From contig NZ_JAJOZS010000008.1 of NCBI RefSeq assembly GCF_021168555.1, forward strand, positions 1 to 64,000: a DNA stretch of 64,000 nt. Direction: 5' to 3'. The position numbers were made by a program, and so were the translations under genes. This document shows, piece after piece, positions 7,098 to 13,645 of the stretch; the stretch's first letter is position 1, and every line of letters begins with the position of its first letter. The notes under the pieces are model-generated. The model was given only the letters and a program-made list of their open reading frames with translations, ran no database searches and had not been told where the DNA came from. Source of the DNA: Stenotrophomonas sp. MMGLT7 (GTDB taxonomy: Bacteria; Pseudomonadota; Gammaproteobacteria; Xanthomonadales; Xanthomonadaceae).

Positions 7098-7778
7098 ATG
7101 ACTAAAGAGATAGCTGTAGTCAATCCCCGTGTCCATGACGATGAGCTTGGAAAGCTGAGGAAAAATCTCTCCCTCAAGCTTTGGACAAAACCTCACATGA
7201 GCCATATAAATGCTTACCGATCTCACTCCGTCGGCGGGCAAGGACTTGTCCTTGTAATACCAAAAGATGAAAACCAAGAGCTATTAGAGGCTTTTGAGAG
7301 TGGCAGGGACACTTGGATCCAGGTCGAGCGAGTAGATAGTGAAATAAGGTTTCGCGCCTTTCACTTGACGCAAGAGTACTTGGACAAAGAACTAGACGAA
7401 AAAAGATCAGAGTTCGCTGAAGAGATACGTAAGCCTTACCGCCCAAGAACCTCCATCAAAGCATGGCTGCGGACAATAGGAGATTTGCCGTTCGAGGAAG
7501 GAATGGTTCTTAGCTTGGTGCCAGAATCAAGAGACTTTTATATCAGGAATCTTGGACATCCTGTTTCTTTTGTATCAGACAGACTCAAACAGACAACTCA
7601 TCTCACAGACGGGAAAACTGCGAAGGCGAAAATAATCAGAGCTGCGCTATCTGGCTATGATGCGTCTGCTGTTGTCATGGCTCAGTATTCAAATAGATCC
7701 CTGATTCAGGAGGACGGAGTACTAAAGCATCATCATGTGGCGGAGGCTGTTGTTACTTTCACACCGCGCAATGAATAG
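7098..7778 (+). CDS. Hypothetical soluble protein, cassette 15
   Basis: 226 residues, ATG at 7098 behind AAGGAGCT. Highly charged, no signal peptide. Residues about 85-115 form a charged helix (LTQEYLDKELDEKRSEFAEE) and the rest alternates strands and helices. Base composition is markedly AT-richer than the core genome, indicating recent acquisition. No motif recognised. Confidence 0.65.
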   Translation: MTKEIAVVNPRVHDDELGKLRKNLSLKLWTKPHMSHINAYRSHSVGGQGLVLVIPKDENQELLEAFESGRDTWIQVERVDSEIRFRAFHLTQEYLDKELDEKRSEFAEEIRKPYRPRTSIKAWLRTIGDLPFEEGMVLSLVPESRDFYIRNLGHPVSFVSDRLKQTTHLTDGKTAKAKIIRAALSGYDASAVVMAQYSNRSLIQEDGVLKHHHVAEAVVTFTPRNE

Positions 7779-7799
7779 ATTGGTTTCAACGGGTTCGCC

Positions 7800-7859
7800 T
7801 CCTAACAATCCATTCAAGCCGACGCCGCTTCGCGGCGCGGCTTAACTCAGGCGTTAGAG
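7800..7859 (+). other. attC site 15
   Basis: R'' TCCTAAC, R' GTTAGAG, 60 bp; ATCC instead of ATTC after R''. Confidence 0.93.
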
Positions 7860-7917
7860 CGCAGCAATCGTTGTCTGTCGCAACTTGAAAATTAGGCCCT
7901 AGATAGAGGACTGATTC

Positions 7918-8616
7918 ATGGCTAGATGCACAGCGCCAGTACGTGGGCACAGTTCAGCAGCGGCGGCAGCCGCGTGCCCTGCTTGTCGTTACCGCAGCAG
8001 CTCTCGCTACAGCAGCGGATACGGTGGTTCCTACTATCCATCAACGAGCAGTTCTAGCTACACCAGCTCATCAAGCAGCGGCGGTGGTCGCAAGAGCTCA
8101 AAACCGCGCTGGTCGCGGGCGGGATCGGCGGTTTTTTATACGCCGTCGGAGGTGCAATCACTTACGCCAGTCCGGGAGGCCGTGGAGGTCCAGACCGCAC
8201 GGCACCCAGACAAACGTGATGTGTTTCTTTGCCACGCTTGGGATGACCGCCAGGGTGCCGCAAGAGAACTGCATGATTTGCTTGAAGCTGTAGGGGTCAA
8301 GGTCTGGTTCAGTGAAAAGGACCTTGGGCTTGGCGTCCCCATGATGCGCGCCATTGATAAAGGTCTAGCCAACTCCAAGGTCGGCCTCGTGCTTGTTACA
8401 CCCGCACTTCTCGCGCGCCTCCCAAAAGAAAGCGTCGCAGACAAGGAGCTTTCAACGCTGCTTGCGGGAAATCGTCTTGTGCCTATCGTTCACAAGACGA
8501 CATATGAGGCGCTTCGCGAGGTGAGTCCAATGCTCGCTTCAAGAACGGGCCTTGACACTGCTGAAGACTCGATGTCTGAAGTAGCTGCAAAAATCGCTGA
8601 GCTCGTTGCCTCATAG
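7918..8616 (+). CDS. TIR-domain protein, cassette 16
   Basis: 232 residues in three parts. Residues 1-25 carry C4, H11, C20 and C23 (CPAC), a possible zinc-binding knot. Residues 26-65 are a serine/tyrosine/glycine low-complexity linker. From about residue 100 a TIR domain begins with DVFLCHAWDDR, followed by VKVWFSEKDLGLG and ADKELSTLL, the last holding a candidate catalytic glutamate. Bacterial TIR domains commonly cleave NAD+ and act in antiphage defence (Thoeris, TIR-STING, TIR-Argonaute). No partner gene lies in the cassette, so it would act alone or with a host sensor. Enzymatic activity is inference. Confidence 0.85.
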   Translation: MARCTAPVRGHSSAAAAAACPACRYRSSSRYSSGYGGSYYPSTSSSSYTSSSSSGGGRKSSKPRWSRAGSAVFYTPSEVQSLTPVREAVEVQTARHPDKRDVFLCHAWDDRQGAARELHDLLEAVGVKVWFSEKDLGLGVPMMRAIDKGLANSKVGLVLVTPALLARLPKESVADKELSTLLAGNRLVPIVHKTTYEALREVSPMLASRTGLDTAEDSMSEVAAKIAELVAS

Positions 8617-8623
8617 GGGTGCA

Positions 8624-8683
8624 CTCTAACAATTCATTCAAGCCGACGCCGCTTCGCGGCGCGGCTTAATTCAGGCGTTAGGC
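8624..8683 (+). other. attC site 16
   Basis: R'' CTCTAAC, R' GTTAGGC, 60 bp, canonical hairpin. Confidence 0.93.
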
Positions 8684-8964
8684 CGCAGTGGGGCAAAGTC
8701 GGGGGTGGTTCTTACTTCGGCAAATTTGCGGACCGTTTTCTGGTCGGCGCCGGCTACCGTTCTTTACCGTTCCTAGCATCGGTAAGTTCACAACTTCGGC
8801 CTTGGCGTCAGGTTCGCCACACTCGGTTTGTCGTCGGCTTCGGGTGGCTCCGCGCACCAAGCTTCATCGGGCAAGCCCCGTCTTGCAGGCTGTGGCATCA
8901 TCGGTCTGCATTGTGTTGTTCAAGCAGGCAGCATTGGTCGGCTGCGACTCCATCGGCCACCGCT
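8684..8964. other. ORF-less cassette, family N copy 3 (cassette 17)
   Basis: The most diverged member of the family. Blocks CTTCGGCAA, TGGTCGGC, GGGCAAGCCCCG and GCTGTGGCATC are in the same order as in the other copies, but the GTGCT/AGCAC hairpin block is not recognisable. No conserved reading frame. Confidence 0.5.
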
Positions 8965-9025
8965 GCCTAACAACTCATTCAAGCCGACGCTGCTATTGCA
9001 GCGCGGCTTAACTCAGACGTTAGGC
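8965..9025 (+). other. attC site 17
   Basis: R'' GCCTAAC, R' GTTAGGC, 61 bp; altered tip CTGCTATTGCAG. Confidence 0.93.
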
Positions 9026-9028
9026 CTC

Positions 9029-9340
9029 ATGTCAAAATCCTCGGCAACCGCAAACTCAAGCCTTATCAAAGCCGGCTGGTTGCTGCTCGCTGAGATTGCC
9101 GGTGGCGTGGTTTTCTCAATTGCCCTACAAAGCGCAGAGTACATTCCAGAGCTTTCCATGCCAGTGGTCTGGACTGTCAACTTTGTTACGGCTTGGCATC
9201 TCTCCAAGGCCGCATCTATCATGGGCAAGAACCGTTGGCTGTATGGGCTGGTCGCAGCGTTGGCGCCACCTGCCGCAATCTTTGTGTACTTCACGCTTAA
9301 GACGCAAGATACGCTGCATCGTCTTGACCACAACTGGTAG
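9029..9340 (+). CDS. Small membrane protein, cassette 18
   Basis: 103 residues with two to three membrane helices (about 14-32, 45-60, 73-92). ATG at 9029 is only three bases after attC R'; the TTAGG of R' is the only candidate ribosome site. Function unknown. Confidence 0.6.
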   Translation: MSKSSATANSSLIKAGWLLLAEIAGGVVFSIALQSAEYIPELSMPVVWTVNFVTAWHLSKAASIMGKNRWLYGLVAALAPPAAIFVYFTLKTQDTLHRLDHNW

Positions 9341-9353
9341 GTACCAGCATGAG

Positions 9354-9413
9354 GCCTAACAGTTCATTAAAATCGAGGCCGCTTCGCGGCGCGGCTTAAC
9401 TCAGGCGTTAGGC
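9354..9413 (+). other. attC site 18
   Basis: R'' GCCTAAC, R' GTTAGGC, 60 bp; the left arm is mutated (TTAAAATCGAGGCC), so the hairpin is partly mispaired. Confidence 0.9.
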
Positions 9414-9416
9414 TGC

Positions 9417-9812
9417 ATGAAGACACTCGTAGAACCTGTTGGGTGCGAGATCGAGTGGCATGGGGGCTCGGACGTTACCGAGGTCACCAACACCAGTTCT
9501 GGCTTACGCATTGTTGTAGCCGCACCGGAAGGCATTGACCGCTATCTTGAGATCCACTTCCCCTTCGTCCGGGCATTCCAGGTCATGGATGAGGGAGACA
9601 TGCTTGAGTATTGGCAGACTCCTCTCACTATGGGTAATGCTCTTTACAAGGTCGCGTCTGGCGGCTGGCGAGAGCGCGCCGCAGGCCAGTTCCTACACGT
9701 GACTGCGTCGCTAGACACTATGCAAGAGTGGCTCGTAGTCTCGGAGGGCCTCTGTGTTTCGGTTATTTCAGCGTATGTGCCGTATGTCCGGGAGTTCGGT
9801 GACGCGGCCTAA
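9417..9812 (+). CDS. Hypothetical protein, cassette 19
   Basis: 131 residues, ATG at 9417 three bases after R'. Mixed alpha/beta and acidic, without membrane helices or cysteine motifs. The size and the WRERAAGQFLHVTASLD core resemble small immunity-type or DUF proteins, but this is only an impression. The stop TAA comes from attC. Confidence 0.6.
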   Translation: MKTLVEPVGCEIEWHGGSDVTEVTNTSSGLRIVVAAPEGIDRYLEIHFPFVRAFQVMDEGDMLEYWQTPLTMGNALYKVASGGWRERAAGQFLHVTASLDTMQEWLVVSEGLCVSVISAYVPYVREFGDAA

Positions 9813-9866
9813 CAATTCATTCAAGCCGAAGTCGCTTCGCGGCTCGGCTTAATTCGGGCGTTAGGT
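9807..9866 (+). other. attC site 19
   Basis: R'' GCCTAAC, R' GTTAGGT, 60 bp; arms GAAGTC/GGCTC. Confidence 0.94.
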
Positions 9867-9873
9867 GCCAGGG

Positions 9874-10251
9874 ATGCGTTATCGGCGGCTTATCAATCTC
9901 TTGGCCATCATTGCCGGCGGCGGCGTCGCAGTGATGGGCGTACTGCTACTGGCAATTGCTGCGTCTGGCAATGTCAGCCAGGGACAGACAGGATTAGCAC
10001 TCAGTGGCATAGGGTTCGTGCTTGCCGCAGCCCCAGCTCTCGCTGTTCCGTTCTCGGCTCGTGTCGCAAAGGGGCTGCTTCTGCTGGCTTTGGCATGCCT
10101 CGCCGTTCTGGCCATTAGGCTTACCTTCTGGCCGCAGGCTGGCGTCACTCCGACACCACTGGTACAGGGTGCCGTCATAGCTTTCGCTCCGTTACCTGTT
10201 CTCCGGGTGTTCTTAGGTCGGCGTGGAAAGAGCGCTGGCCTTGGCACCTAA
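9874..10251 (+). CDS. Small membrane protein, cassette 20 (second copy of cassette 1)
   Basis: 125 residues, full-length version of the protein truncated at the window start. ATG at 9874 is preferred to the in-frame GTG at 9865, which lies in attC R'. N-terminus MRYRRLIN is basic, then about four membrane helices. From 9922 on it is identical to positions 1-330. Function unknown. Confidence 0.7.
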   Translation: MRYRRLINLLAIIAGGGVAVMGVLLLAIAASGNVSQGQTGLALSGIGFVLAAAPALAVPFSARVAKGLLLLALACLAVLAIRLTFWPQAGVTPTPLVQGAVIAFAPLPVLRVFLGRRGKSAGLGT

Positions 10252-10305
10252 CAACTCATTCAAGCCGACGCCACTTCGTGGCGCGGCTTAATTCAAGCGT
10301 TAGGC
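10246..10305 (+). other. attC site 20
   Basis: R'' ACCTAAC, R' GTTAGGC, 60 bp; identical to attC 1. Confidence 0.95.
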
Positions 10306-10319
10306 GGCAAGGAGAGATC

Positions 10320-10631
10320 ATGGCTGAATCATTGAAGCAAAGCGTGGAGCGAGCTGCCTCGCGTGGTGGCTGGAAGAACTACTTCTTTCATGTGGTAGCA
10401 ATAATTTTCGCCACGTGGCTTCTTGCTCTTGTTGTTGAGGCGGCTCTTATCGGCCACTACCCGACAACATTTCGCGCATCAACGCTGGTGCTTGCTTTCG
10501 GTCTTGGCTTGTACGCAATCCCACTGATTGTTTCATTCGTACTTTTACGATTCAAAAGACTAATAGGCTGGATTTCTTGGGTCGCCCTTTGCGCCTTCTA
10601 CACGTACAACTATGCGCAAGTTGCCGCCTAA
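10320..10631 (+). CDS. Small membrane protein, cassette 21 (second copy of cassette 2)
   Basis: 103 residues, identical in sequence to 399-710, with the same ribosome site AGGAGA. Three predicted membrane helices. Function unknown. Confidence 0.75.
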   Translation: MAESLKQSVERAASRGGWKNYFFHVVAIIFATWLLALVVEAALIGHYPTTFRASTLVLAFGLGLYAIPLIVSFVLLRFKRLIGWISWVALCAFYTYNYAQVAA

Positions 10632-10685
10632 CAATTCATTCAAGCCGACGCCGCTTCGCGGCGCGGCTTAACTCAAGCGTTAGAC
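10626..10685 (+). other. attC site 21
   Basis: R'' GCCTAAC, R' GTTAGAC, 60 bp; identical to attC 2 up to the fifth base of R', after which a different cassette follows. Confidence 0.95.
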
Positions 10686-10697
10686 CGGGGAGGTCGC

Positions 10698-11156
10698 ATG
10701 CGTCGCGTCCTGTTGTTCTTAGTTGCTTTGCTCCCAGCCATTGCGATAGCCGGCTTTCCTTTCGAGGCGACTCTGGAAGAGATGGCACAGGAAGCGGACC
10801 ACATTCTGGTGGGTCGCGTCGCGGGCGTGGACATGGTTGATGGCCAAGGCAATCCGGTTAAAGATCCGCAGGCTCGGACCGGCCCCAGCCTTGACAACAC
10901 CATCAGACTGCTCATTCAAGTGGATCAGGTTCTTGTGTCAAACGCCGCAAAGGTTCCAGACGTTATCCCGGTTCCTCTGGCTTCTCACCTTCATTACACA
11001 CTTGGCCAGATTCAAGAGGCGCATCAAGGTGACGAGGAGGCGCGCCTTGTGCTGCTAAAGGGCTCCGACTTCGTCGGAATCAAGCCTGGCGTGTTCCTCA
11101 GGCCGCTGACAGACCAAGACACGGCGCTGCAGTTGCATGCGGCTTTGCACCCCTAG
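10698..11156 (+). CDS. Exported hypothetical protein, cassette 22
   Basis: 152 residues with a Sec signal peptide (MRRVLLFLVALLPAIAIAG, cleavage probably after AIA). ATG at 10698 behind GGGGAGG. The mature part is soluble and lacks cysteines, so it should be periplasmic. No family recognised. Confidence 0.7.
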   Translation: MRRVLLFLVALLPAIAIAGFPFEATLEEMAQEADHILVGRVAGVDMVDGQGNPVKDPQARTGPSLDNTIRLLIQVDQVLVSNAAKVPDVIPVPLASHLHYTLGQIQEAHQGDEEARLVLLKGSDFVGIKPGVFLRPLTDQDTALQLHAALHP

Positions 11157-11161
11157 CCCCG

Positions 11162-11221
11162 GTCTAACAATTCATTCAAGCCGAACCCGCTTCGCGGGTC
11201 GGCTTAATTCCAGCGTTAGGC
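11162..11221 (+). other. attC site 22
   Basis: R'' GTCTAAC, R' GTTAGGC, 60 bp; compensated arms GAACCC/GGGTC. Confidence 0.94.
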
Positions 11222-11239
11222 CCAACATGGAGATCACTG

Positions 11240-11677
11240 ATGGCTGAAAAACTTGTCGTTAGCGTTCTTGGCCATCGCAACTCCGGCAAGAGCCATACTT
11301 GGAACACTCTCTTTGGTGAAACTGTTAAGACGGGAAAGTACCAGCGCAAGCTTTGGCTCAACAACTGCGAGTACGTAGATGTATTCCTAGTCAGCGGCTC
11401 GCCTGAAGAGCGAGAGACATATGTCGGCGACCTCATCACAGATGACCGTCCATCCATCGTCCTGTGCTCCATGCAGTACCGAGAGGATGTAACGACAACA
11501 ATCGACTACTTCTCGGACAAAGGCTACGAAATCTTTGTTCAGTGGCTCAACCCCGGCAGGTCTGACACCAGCAAGGTGCCTGATAGCCTCGCCCTAATCC
11601 ATTACCTGTTATCGACAGGGGCAACCGTACAACTTCATTTATGGCTGGGCTCACCCTCGCGGATTGGTCATACATAG
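11240..11677 (+). CDS. P-loop NTPase-like protein, cassette 23
   Basis: 145 residues. A Walker A motif GHRNSGKS lies at about residues 11-18, preceded by a hydrophobic strand (LVVSVLG) as in small GTPases. A possible Walker B-like strand (SIVLCSMQ) lacks the usual aspartate, and no NKxD motif is seen, so nucleotide specificity is unknown. The protein is short for a GTPase and may be a minimal ATP-binding fold. ATG at 11240, ribosome site GGAG 8 bases upstream. Confidence 0.7.
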   Translation: MAEKLVVSVLGHRNSGKSHTWNTLFGETVKTGKYQRKLWLNNCEYVDVFLVSGSPEERETYVGDLITDDRPSIVLCSMQYREDVTTTIDYFSDKGYEIFVQWLNPGRSDTSKVPDSLALIHYLLSTGATVQLHLWLGSPSRIGHT

Positions 11678-11687
11678 TGCGGGTTGG

Positions 11688-11747
11688 GCCTAACAATTCA
11701 TTCAAGCCGACGCCGCTTCGCGGCGCGGCTTAATTCAAGCGTTAGGC
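11688..11747 (+). other. attC site 23
   Basis: R'' GCCTAAC, R' GTTAGGC, 60 bp, canonical hairpin. Confidence 0.95.
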
Positions 11748-11762
11748 ACGTAAGAAGCAGAA

Positions 11763-11793
11763 TGCCGCAGGCGATGGCTGTCCGCCTGCGGCA
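11763..11793 (-). terminator. Hairpin after symE-like gene
   Basis: A perfect 11-bp inverted repeat (TGCCGCAGGCG / CGCCTGCGGCA) with a 9-base loop lies 10 bases past the stop codon of the reverse-strand gene. There is no U-tract, so it may act as an RNA-stabilising end or a factor-assisted terminator. Confidence 0.5.
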
Positions 11794-11802
11794 TTGCTCG
11801 CA

Positions 11803-12033
11803 TTATTCTTCGGCTACGATCATGATGCCGCGTTCAGTCACTTGTACTCGTGCTTTCTGGCCTACCGCGAATCCTGCCGCTTTTAACCAATCACCACTCA
11901 AGCGCAAGAATGGCACTTGTCGTGGTCGGTAGCGCTGTTCTTTATCTTTGTTCTGGCTTTCGTAGTATTGATAGCCAACTGTCAAAAAGCGTGGCTTTGG
12001 CGCTACGCAGTTCTTCTTAGCCATATTAGCCAT
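11803..12033 (-). CDS. symE: SymE-family toxin, reverse cassette 24
   Basis: 76 residues on the opposite strand to all other cassette genes. The C-terminal half (QVPFLRLSGDWLKAAGFAVG then ARVQVTERGIMIVAEE) is the SymE-toxin SpoVT/AbrB-like fold. In E. coli, SymE is an SOS-induced type I toxin affecting nucleic acids and is controlled by the antisense RNA SymR. ATG at 12033 has AAGGA 8 bases upstream and overlaps the stop of a leader frame (12026-12028), so translation may be coupled. The gene has its own promoter, as expected of addiction-type cassettes in large integrons. Confidence 0.8.
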   Translation of the reverse strand: MANMAKKNCVAPKPRFLTVGYQYYESQNKDKEQRYRPRQVPFLRLSGDWLKAAGFAVGQKARVQVTERGIMIVAEE

Positions 12034-12235
12034 AACAGCATCCTTCGAGATTGTTCAATTTCGCCTCCTGTTCAGAGAGGCGGCCGGGCGCTTGAACACC
12101 GCTCGAAGACGGCCCGCAGATTTCCCCTTTCGGGTGTTGTATAGCTGCACGCCACCCGGCCATAAAAATGCAGGGCACAAAAAAACCGCATGGCTTTCGG
12201 GCGCGGCTACCGCTTCGAGAAGGTGTGTTCAGCAC
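12026..12235 (-). CDS. Icd/Ash-like leader ORF upstream of symE
   Basis: An open frame of up to 69 codons ending inside the start of the SymE-like gene (ATGGCTAA overlap of 8 bases). The segment RARKPCGFFVPCIFMAGWRA resembles the Icd/Ash peptides of P4- and P1-type phages. There the frame overlaps the next gene and its translation is controlled by the C4 antisense RNA. GTG at 12235 is almost at the predicted transcription start, so a downstream start such as ATG in FMAGW is likelier. The phage relationship is from memory of the family and needs a covariance search. Confidence 0.4.
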   Translation of the reverse strand: MLNTPSRSGSRARKPCGFFVPCIFMAGWRAAIQHPKGEICGPSSSGVQAPGRLSEQEAKLNNLEGCCYG

Positions 12236-12243
12236 CAGTGGTC
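12034..12243 (-). ncRNA. Possible C4-type antisense leader region
   Basis: The 200-base untranslated stretch before symE contains GCCCGAAAGCCATGCGG followed by a T7 run, and further down AACACCCGAAAGGGG, plus CG-rich inverted repeats. This is how phage P4/P1 immunity leaders look: a processed antisense RNA made from the 5' end of the operon pairs with the downstream translation start. No structure was computed. Confidence 0.3.
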
Positions 12244-12272
12244 AATCTAGCGCCGCACCGGCTTCCGGTCAA
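12244..12272 (-). promoter_or_regulatory. Sigma70-like promoter of the reverse cassette
   Basis: On the reverse strand TTGACC, 17 bases, TAGATT. The transcript would start near 12237 and run through the Icd-like leader into the SymE-like gene. Confidence 0.6.
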
Positions 12273-12285
12273 CTTCCGGGCACGG

Positions 12286-12398
12286 GCCTAACAATTCGTT
12301 CAAGCCGACCCCGCATCGTGGCAGCGCCAGCGTGCTATACGCTACGCTAGCACGCAGTCGCTGCCCCGCTGCGGGTCGGCTTAACTCAGGCGTTAGAA
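12286..12398 (+). other. attC site 24, extended 113-bp form
   Basis: R'' GCCTAAC, R' GTTAGAA. Between the usual arms lies an extra imperfect palindrome with nested stems GGCAGCG/CGCTGCC and GCGTGCTA/TAGCACGC. The variable terminal structure is almost twice as long as in every other site of the array. Confidence 0.9.
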
Positions 12399-12422
12399 CT
12401 CACATCAGAGTAAGGAGCTACG

Positions 12423-12611
12423 TTGAAAGTCAAAGATCTGATTGCTCAACTCAGCAAGATTGATCAAAACTTGGAGGTCTACGGGTACTCCGAAGATGAG
12501 TCAATCGCAACCCACGAGAAGCCATTCCGCTTCTTCTTTATTGATGACGTGAGTGTCAACGCTACAATTTTGAGCCGCGGTGATGACGGTGCACCACAAG
12601 GAAACTTTTGA
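12423..12611 (+). CDS. Hypothetical small protein, cassette 25
   Basis: 62 residues, TTG start at 12423 with a strong TAAGGAG site. MKVKDLIAQLSKIDQNLEV is a common opening of small DUF proteins in which a short helix precedes a beta-hairpin. Soluble and acidic. About 60 non-coding bases follow before attC. Function unknown. Confidence 0.6.
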   Translation: MKVKDLIAQLSKIDQNLEVYGYSEDESIATHEKPFRFFFIDDVSVNATILSRGDDGAPQGNF

Positions 12612-12672
12612 CAACGGGCCGGGCTCTCAGCGTCTGGCGCTCATCAACATGAGTGCGGAATTCTAAGGTGAG

Positions 12673-12732
12673 CCCTAACAATTCATTCAAGCCGAACCCG
12701 CTCCGCGGGTCGGCTTAATTCAGGCGTTAGGC
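12673..12732 (+). other. attC site 25
   Basis: R'' CCCTAAC, R' GTTAGGC, 60 bp; arms GAACCCGCTCCGCGGGTC. Confidence 0.94.
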
Positions 12733-12748
12733 ATCAACAGGAGGATAT

Positions 12749-12922
12749 ATGCAGATGTTGGCCGCAGCAAAACTTCGTCAGGCATGGGGAGACAAGCCTT
12801 GCGACCACCCGCACATTGAGCAGGAGTATCACTTTGGCTCCAACACCGGCGAGTACGTTTGTACACAGCGCGGGAAAGCAAAAGAGGGCTCTGACTGGAA
12901 TAAGCGGACATCAGATCCCTAA
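12749..12922 (+). CDS. Small zinc-ribbon-like protein, cassette 26
   Basis: 57 codons, ATG at 12749 directly behind AGGAGG (about 6 bases). The core is KPCDHPHIEQEYHFG, then TGEYVCTQRG, spacing a cysteine-histidine pair and a VCTQ motif as in small zinc-ribbon proteins. The expected last cysteine of CTQC is arginine, so metal binding may be weakened. The stop TAA is provided by attC. Confidence 0.7.
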   Translation: MQMLAAAKLRQAWGDKPCDHPHIEQEYHFGSNTGEYVCTQRGKAKEGSDWNKRTSDP

Positions 12923-12976
12923 CAATTCATTCAAGCCGACGCCGCTCCGCGGCGCGGCTTAATTCAGGCGTTAGGC
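12917..12976 (+). other. attC site 26
   Basis: R'' CCCTAAC, R' GTTAGGC, 60 bp, canonical hairpin with CTCCGC tip. Confidence 0.95.
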
Positions 12977-13255
12977 GGTAGAGCCGTAGGTGCGGCGCGG
13001 CTTCCTTCTTCGGCAAGCACCTTGGCGCTTCGGCGGTCAGCTCCGGGTCGCCGTCCTCACGTTCACCGCCATCGGACCGGTCGCCGCTTCGCCCTTTCGC
13101 TTCACCCCCACGCTGCGCTCATTGCCTTCGGCTTCGGTCGGCATCTGGCTGCAAGTGCCTCGGGCAAGCACCAGTGCCGCCATCTGTGGCATGCTCGGCT
13201 GGCGGCGGCAGTGCTGGGGAGCACGGTCCATGGTTCACCATCTCCAGGCACCACC
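12977..13255. other. ORF-less cassette, family N copy 4 (cassette 27)
   Basis: The closest relative of 2422-2698: long blocks such as GGCGGCAGTGCTGGGGAGCA, TGTGGCATGCTCGGCT, GGTCGCCGCTTCGCCCT and CAGGCACCACCGCC match. The open frames on both strands have no ribosome site and are not conserved between copies. Confidence 0.65.
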
Positions 13256-13315
13256 GCCTAACAATTCATTCAAGCCGAACCCGCTTCGCGGGTCGGCTTA
13301 ATTCAAGCGTTAGGG
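13256..13315 (+). other. attC site 27
   Basis: R'' GCCTAAC, R' GTTAGGG, 60 bp; arms GAACCC/GGGTC. Confidence 0.95.
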
Positions 13316-13319
13316 CGCA

Positions 13320-13586
13320 ATGGCCAAATCATCGTTGCTGATAGTTTTGGTTCTAGGACTAGCGGCTTGTGCCAGCAAACCGCAGCTATCTGCGTGCGCT
13401 TCGCAAATCCATGAGGCGCAAGTTGCCTATGACGCGGCGGACGCAAGGCTCAAAGACGCTGAGGCAGCGGCAAGTAAAGCTGGCAATCCTAAGTCATTCG
13501 GCAAGGCTGCTTCCGCGGCAGCTGACGTTGCGGGTGCCCAAGCTGCCTTAGACGCCGCAAAGGGCGACTGTTATGTTGCGCCCTAA
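13320..13586 (+). CDS. Small lipoprotein, cassette 28
   Basis: 88 residues with a lipoprotein signal (LVLGLAAC lipobox, cysteine 17) followed by an alanine/lysine-rich helical region (AYDAADARLKDAEAAASKAG) that could form a coiled coil. Likely attached to the outer membrane. ATG at 13320 is four bases after R'. Stop supplied by attC. Confidence 0.7.
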   Translation: MAKSSLLIVLVLGLAACASKPQLSACASQIHEAQVAYDAADARLKDAEAAASKAGNPKSFGKAASAAADVAGAQAALDAAKGDCYVAP

Positions 13587-13640
13587 CAATTCATTCAAGC
13601 CGAACCCGCTTCGCGGGTCGGCTTAATTCAGGCGTTAGGC
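13581..13640 (+). other. attC site 28
   Basis: R'' CCCTAAC, R' GTTAGGC, 60 bp; arms GAACCC/GGGTC as in site 27. Confidence 0.95.
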
Positions 13641-13645
13641 CGCGT

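Larger units (their letters stand above)
9922..10683 (+). repeat. Duplicated two-cassette block, copy B
   Basis: Same sequence as 1-762, 9921 bases further right. The right-hand border is inside attC R' at the IntI crossover region. Confidence 0.95.

Noticed and set aside
8688..9011. 107-codon forward frame in cassette 17
   Set aside because: Runs into attC; a GTG start without ribosome site, and not conserved in the family.
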